Part shown: positions 61,315 to 64,000 of the stretch, piece after piece
Layout of the letters: every line of letters starts with the position of its first letter
Position numbering within the stretch: the first letter of the stretch is position 1
Source: CAG-1782 sp964418255
GTDB taxonomy: Bacteria; Bacillota; Clostridia; Christensenellales; DTU072
Assembly (NCBI GenBank): GCA_964418255.1
Contig: CAYQKV010000003.1
Location: forward strand, 62,001-126,000
Direction: 5' to 3'
DNA: 64,000 nt
Made by a program: the position numbers and the translations under genes
Notes under the pieces: generated by a model
Seen by the model: only the letters and a program-made list of their open reading frames with translations
What the model was told of the DNA's origin: nothing
Databases searched by the model: none

Positions 61315-61349
61315 ATGTCCATTATATATGGGAAATGTCCACTTGTCAA
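61315..61349 (-). promoter_or_regulatory. Methyltransferase promoter with a 20-bp-spaced direct repeat
   Basis: Minus strand: TTGACA (61349-61344), a 17-bp spacer, TATAAT (61326-61321). ATGTCCA occurs twice on the plus strand (61315-61321 and 61335-61341), spaced by 20 bp, one at each side of the -10 box. This is a likely operator for the fused HTH. Confidence 0.7.
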
Positions 61350-61440
61350 GTCGGCTCGTAGCGTGTTGTTTTTTTGTTGGTTTTAGATTATTAAAATGTG
61401 GCAATAATCGGCTTAATGAAAATTTCATAAAGGCGATTAT

Positions 61441-61971
61441 ATGAAAAAGAATTTTGCGCTTATTATAATACTTATTTTACTTGCGTTTGCCGCGGGGTGC
61501 GTGCAGACGGTTTCACCGGACGAAGGGTATCTTCGCATACATATCCGAGCCAACAGCAACTATCCGTGCGACCAGGAAGTTAAACTCGTCGTCAGAGATA
61601 GCCTTGTTAAGTATCTTTCTCCGCTGTTTTCGGAAGCCCAAAACAAGGAAGATGCGGAAAAAATCGTAATTTCACACATTCCCGTCATAGAAAAAGCGAC
61701 GGACGAACTGCTCTATTCCTGCGGTTATTTTTACGGGTGCGAAGTGAAAGTTGACACCGAGTATTTCGGGAAACGGCGGTACGAAAACGTGGTTCTGGAA
61801 GAGGGGTATTACCGCGCGGTTATCGTCAATCTCGGCACGGGAAAAGGGGATAACTGGTGGTGCGTGGCGTTTCCGCCGCTGTGCTTTACTTACGACGATT
61901 ACGAAAACGTAAACTACAAATCCATACTTTGGGAAGTAGTGAAAAAATATTCGGATAAGGAGGATAAATGA
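61441..61971 (+). CDS. spoIIR: Stage II sporulation protein R
   Basis: 176 residues. An N-terminal export signal with an AAGC lipobox-like end precedes the body. LRIHIRANSNYPCDQEVKLVVRDSL near 30-54 and GYYRAVIVNLGTGKGDNWWCVAFPPLCF near 120-147 are the family's conserved blocks. SpoIIR is a forespore-secreted signal that triggers pro-sigma-E processing in the mother cell, so its presence supports sporulation. It overlaps sleB by ATGA. Confidence 0.92.
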   Translation: MKKNFALIIILILLAFAAGCVQTVSPDEGYLRIHIRANSNYPCDQEVKLVVRDSLVKYLSPLFSEAQNKEDAEKIVISHIPVIEKATDELLYSCGYFYGCEVKVDTEYFGKRRYENVVLEEGYYRAVIVNLGTGKGDNWWCVAFPPLCFTYDDYENVNYKSILWEVVKKYSDKEDK

Positions 61972-62672
61972 GAGCGACTAAAAGAAATCTTATAGTAAAT
62001 ATCGCGGTTGCCGCGGTGTTGATTGCGGCGACGGCGTTTACCGCGGTGTATCTGTTTACCGACGGGATTGCGAGCAGCGAAGAAGCCGAAGCGGCTACGG
62101 TTTACAAACAGGGAAGCACGGGCGCGACGGTAAAAACCATTCAGACGAAACTTAAAAACTGGGGCTATTACACGGGGTCGGTAGACGGTATTTTCGGTTC
62201 GAAAACCACTGCCGCGGTAAAGAGTTTTCAAAGGAAAAACGGACTTACGGCGGACGGAATAGTGGGAACGAAGACGGCGGCGGCGATGGGAATTACCCTG
62301 TCGGGTTCAACAAGCGGAACTTCGGGCGACGCCTATCTTTTGGCAAGAATTATTCACGCCGAAGCGAGGGGAGAGCCTTACGTCGGGCAGGTGGCGGTAG
62401 GCGCGGTCGTATTAAACCGCGTGAAGAGTTCGTCTTTTCCCAACACGATTAGCGGCGTTATTTATCAGGCGGGGGCGTTTGACGCGGTAAGCGACGGGCA
62501 GATAAATCTCGCGCCCGATTCCACTTCGATTAGGGCGGCGCAGGACGCGCTCAACGGATGGGACCCGACATACGGCTGTCTGTTCTATTACAATCCCGCC
62601 ACCGCTACGAGCAGATGGATGCTGTCGAAAACCGTGCATCTCGTCATCGGAAACCATTCGTTTTGTCTGTAA
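61968..62672 (+). CDS. sleB: Spore cortex-lytic enzyme SleB
   Basis: 234 residues: a membrane signal (about 8-30), a peptidoglycan-binding domain (GSTGATVKTIQTKLKNWGYYTGSVDGIFG near 46-74) and a SleB/CwlJ-type hydrolase (IIHAEARGEPYVGQVAVGAVVLNRV near 126-150 with the catalytic Glu). It cleaves cortex peptidoglycan during germination. AGGAGG at 4 bp; ypeB, the usual partner, follows 12 bp later. Confidence 0.93.
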   Translation: MRATKRNLIVNIAVAAVLIAATAFTAVYLFTDGIASSEEAEAATVYKQGSTGATVKTIQTKLKNWGYYTGSVDGIFGSKTTAAVKSFQRKNGLTADGIVGTKTAAAMGITLSGSTSGTSGDAYLLARIIHAEARGEPYVGQVAVGAVVLNRVKSSSFPNTISGVIYQAGAFDAVSDGQINLAPDSTSIRAAQDALNGWDPTYGCLFYYNPATATSRWMLSKTVHLVIGNHSFCL

Positions 62673-62684
62673 GGGGGTGTTATC

Positions 62685-63995
62685 GTGACGAAAAAAGGAA
62701 AAATCATTTTGGGTATCACGGTCGGCGTGCTTGTCGCGGCGGTTATCGCGCTCGCCGTTCCGCTCGGAATTTATGTCGGGCGCGCGGAGAATGAAAAGAC
62801 GCGCATAAACGGCGTTTACGAAAAGAGTTATTACGAAGTCGTAGACAGTCTGGATAACGCGACTACCAAACTTTCCAAAGTGAACGTAGTCGAAGGCGCG
62901 AACGTGCGTAGAGAACTCTTTGCCGACGTGTGGAAAGAATGCGGAGTCGCGGTGACTAACTTCGCTCAGCTCGGAATGGACGGAGAGGAAGCGGAAACGG
63001 TGACGAAGTTTCTCAATCAGGTGGGGGACTACGCGTACTATCTGATGGGCAAAACGAGCGCGGGCGAGAACCTTACGAGAGAGGAAAAGGACAACGTAAA
63101 AAAGTTTTATACCTTGCTCGGCAAACTGACAAGCGATTTGGCGGCAATCGGCGACGGAATGGTTTCGGGGAAGAAAATAAGCGCGGATACCTTGTCCGAC
63201 TTGTCTGCGGTTAAAGCGGCGATAAAGAGTTACAGTTCGATAGATTATCCCGAACTCATTTACGACGGACCGTTCAGCGACGGACTTAACGACCGCGAAA
63301 CGAAATTTTTAAGCGGTAAAGCGGAAATAACCGAGGAAAGCGCGACGACGAAGATAAAAGAACTGTTTTCCGACGCGACCGACGTGAAAGTATCGGGGGA
63401 AAGCAAAGCGACGATAGAAGCGTACGTCGTAACGTTTAAGAGCGCAAACGTGGAATACAGCGCGTTCGTTACGAAAAAGGGCGGACATCTTGCCGCGCTC
63501 AACGGATACGAAGCTACCGATAACCCGCAGAAAACCGAGGAAGAGTGCGTAAACGCGGCGAAAGCGTTTCTTTCAAGCGCCGGATACGAAAATATGAGCG
63601 ACGTGTGGGTCTACAACAACAATTCCACGGTTTATATCAACTTTGCGTATACGGAGAACGGAGTTGTGTTCTATCCCGACCTTATTAAAGTAAAAGTGTC
63701 TTCCGACACGGGCAAAATTCTCGGAATGGAAGCGTCGAATTACCTCTATAACCACGGCGAAAGGGAAATAGATTACGACAACGCCGCCGAAAGTTTAATC
63801 AAAGTGAGCGACGACCTTTCGGTGACGGATACGAGATACTGCGTTATTCCGACAGAGTGGAACGAAGAAGTCTATTGCAAGGAAATTAAGGGCACGAGCG
63901 GGAATTTAACTTATTACCTCTACTACGACCTCTCTACCGGCGAGGAAATCCGAGCGATGGTGGTTATCGACGAAGACGGAAACAAACTGATTTAG
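62685..63995 (+). CDS. ypeB: Germination protein YpeB
   Basis: 436 residues from a GTG start. An N-terminal membrane anchor (about 5-27) is followed by a long helical region and PepSY-like repeats (KIKELFSDATDVKVSGES, AKAFLSSAGYENMSDVWVY). In Bacillus, YpeB is needed to place and stabilise SleB in the spore. The stop codon is 5 bp before the window end, so the gene is complete. Together spoIIR-sleB-ypeB look like one sporulation/germination operon. Confidence 0.88.
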   Translation: MTKKGKIILGITVGVLVAAVIALAVPLGIYVGRAENEKTRINGVYEKSYYEVVDSLDNATTKLSKVNVVEGANVRRELFADVWKECGVAVTNFAQLGMDGEEAETVTKFLNQVGDYAYYLMGKTSAGENLTREEKDNVKKFYTLLGKLTSDLAAIGDGMVSGKKISADTLSDLSAVKAAIKSYSSIDYPELIYDGPFSDGLNDRETKFLSGKAEITEESATTKIKELFSDATDVKVSGESKATIEAYVVTFKSANVEYSAFVTKKGGHLAALNGYEATDNPQKTEEECVNAAKAFLSSAGYENMSDVWVYNNNSTVYINFAYTENGVVFYPDLIKVKVSSDTGKILGMEASNYLYNHGEREIDYDNAAESLIKVSDDLSVTDTRYCVIPTEWNEEVYCKEIKGTSGNLTYYLYYDLSTGEEIRAMVVIDEDGNKLI

Positions 63996-64000
63996 AAAAA

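Overview
The window is about 64 kb of chromosome from a Gram-positive, endospore-forming, probably anaerobic Clostridia-type bacterium. Evidence for spores is spoIIR, sleB and ypeB at the right end. Evidence for a monoderm surface is BioY, FloA/NfeD, and lipoprotein and membrane-anchored surface proteins. An uncultured Christensenellales-like lineage is my guess, at low confidence. Almost all genes read left to right, and both ends carry oriC-proximal genes (yidC-jag-mnmE on the left, rsmG and parB on the right, gyrB-gyrA between), so this looks like the leading-strand side of an origin region.

Layout: 0-2.5 kb holds the end of yidC, jag and mnmE. 2.5-3.5 kb is an array of structured repeats, followed by dtd. 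4-12.8 kb carries gyrB-gyrA, a lipid kinase, a GH31 glycosidase and an RlmA-type methyltransferase. 13-24.4 kb holds a transglutaminase-like surface protein, serS and small membrane or unknown genes. 24.4-29.3 kb is a divergent mannose locus (manA against fructokinase and GH38 alpha-mannosidase). 29.4-35.4 kb is an F-type ATP synthase operon whose delta subunit is reduced to its C-terminal domain. 36.2-40.3 kb is a tightly coupled operon of a PI-PLC-like enzyme, a metallo-hydrolase, two PfkB kinases and a GDPD. 40.3-42.5 kb is a T-box riboswitch controlling a sodium:solute symporter. 42.6-46.2 kb holds a split transketolase, an acyl-CoA synthetase-like enzyme and a 41-residue peptide. 46.3-47.3 kb has more repeats. 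47.3-57.7 kb holds bioY, galM, an LRR lipoprotein, nfeD-floA, malQ, queH, an HtrA-like lipoprotein protease and rsmG. 57.7-59.1 kb has repeats and parB. 59.1-61.3 kb is an AT-rich restriction-modification island. 61.4-64 kb is spoIIR-sleB-ypeB.

The most unusual feature is a dispersed family of multi-hairpin elements (about 200-258 bp, eleven full or partial copies). Its stems differ between copies by compensatory base changes, so a folded RNA or single-stranded DNA form appears to be maintained. Copies begin within about 10 bp of the stop codons of mnmE and rsmG, the two places where the usual mnmE-mnmG-rsmG-parA-parB order is broken. Other points worth attention are the truncated ATP synthase delta, several genes whose -10 box lies only 6-9 bp from the start codon (probable leaderless transcripts), an 18-bp palindrome shared by two divergent promoters, and a methyltransferase with a fused DNA-binding domain and a two-copy repeat around its own promoter. 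All functional calls are from reading the sequence; no database search was possible.
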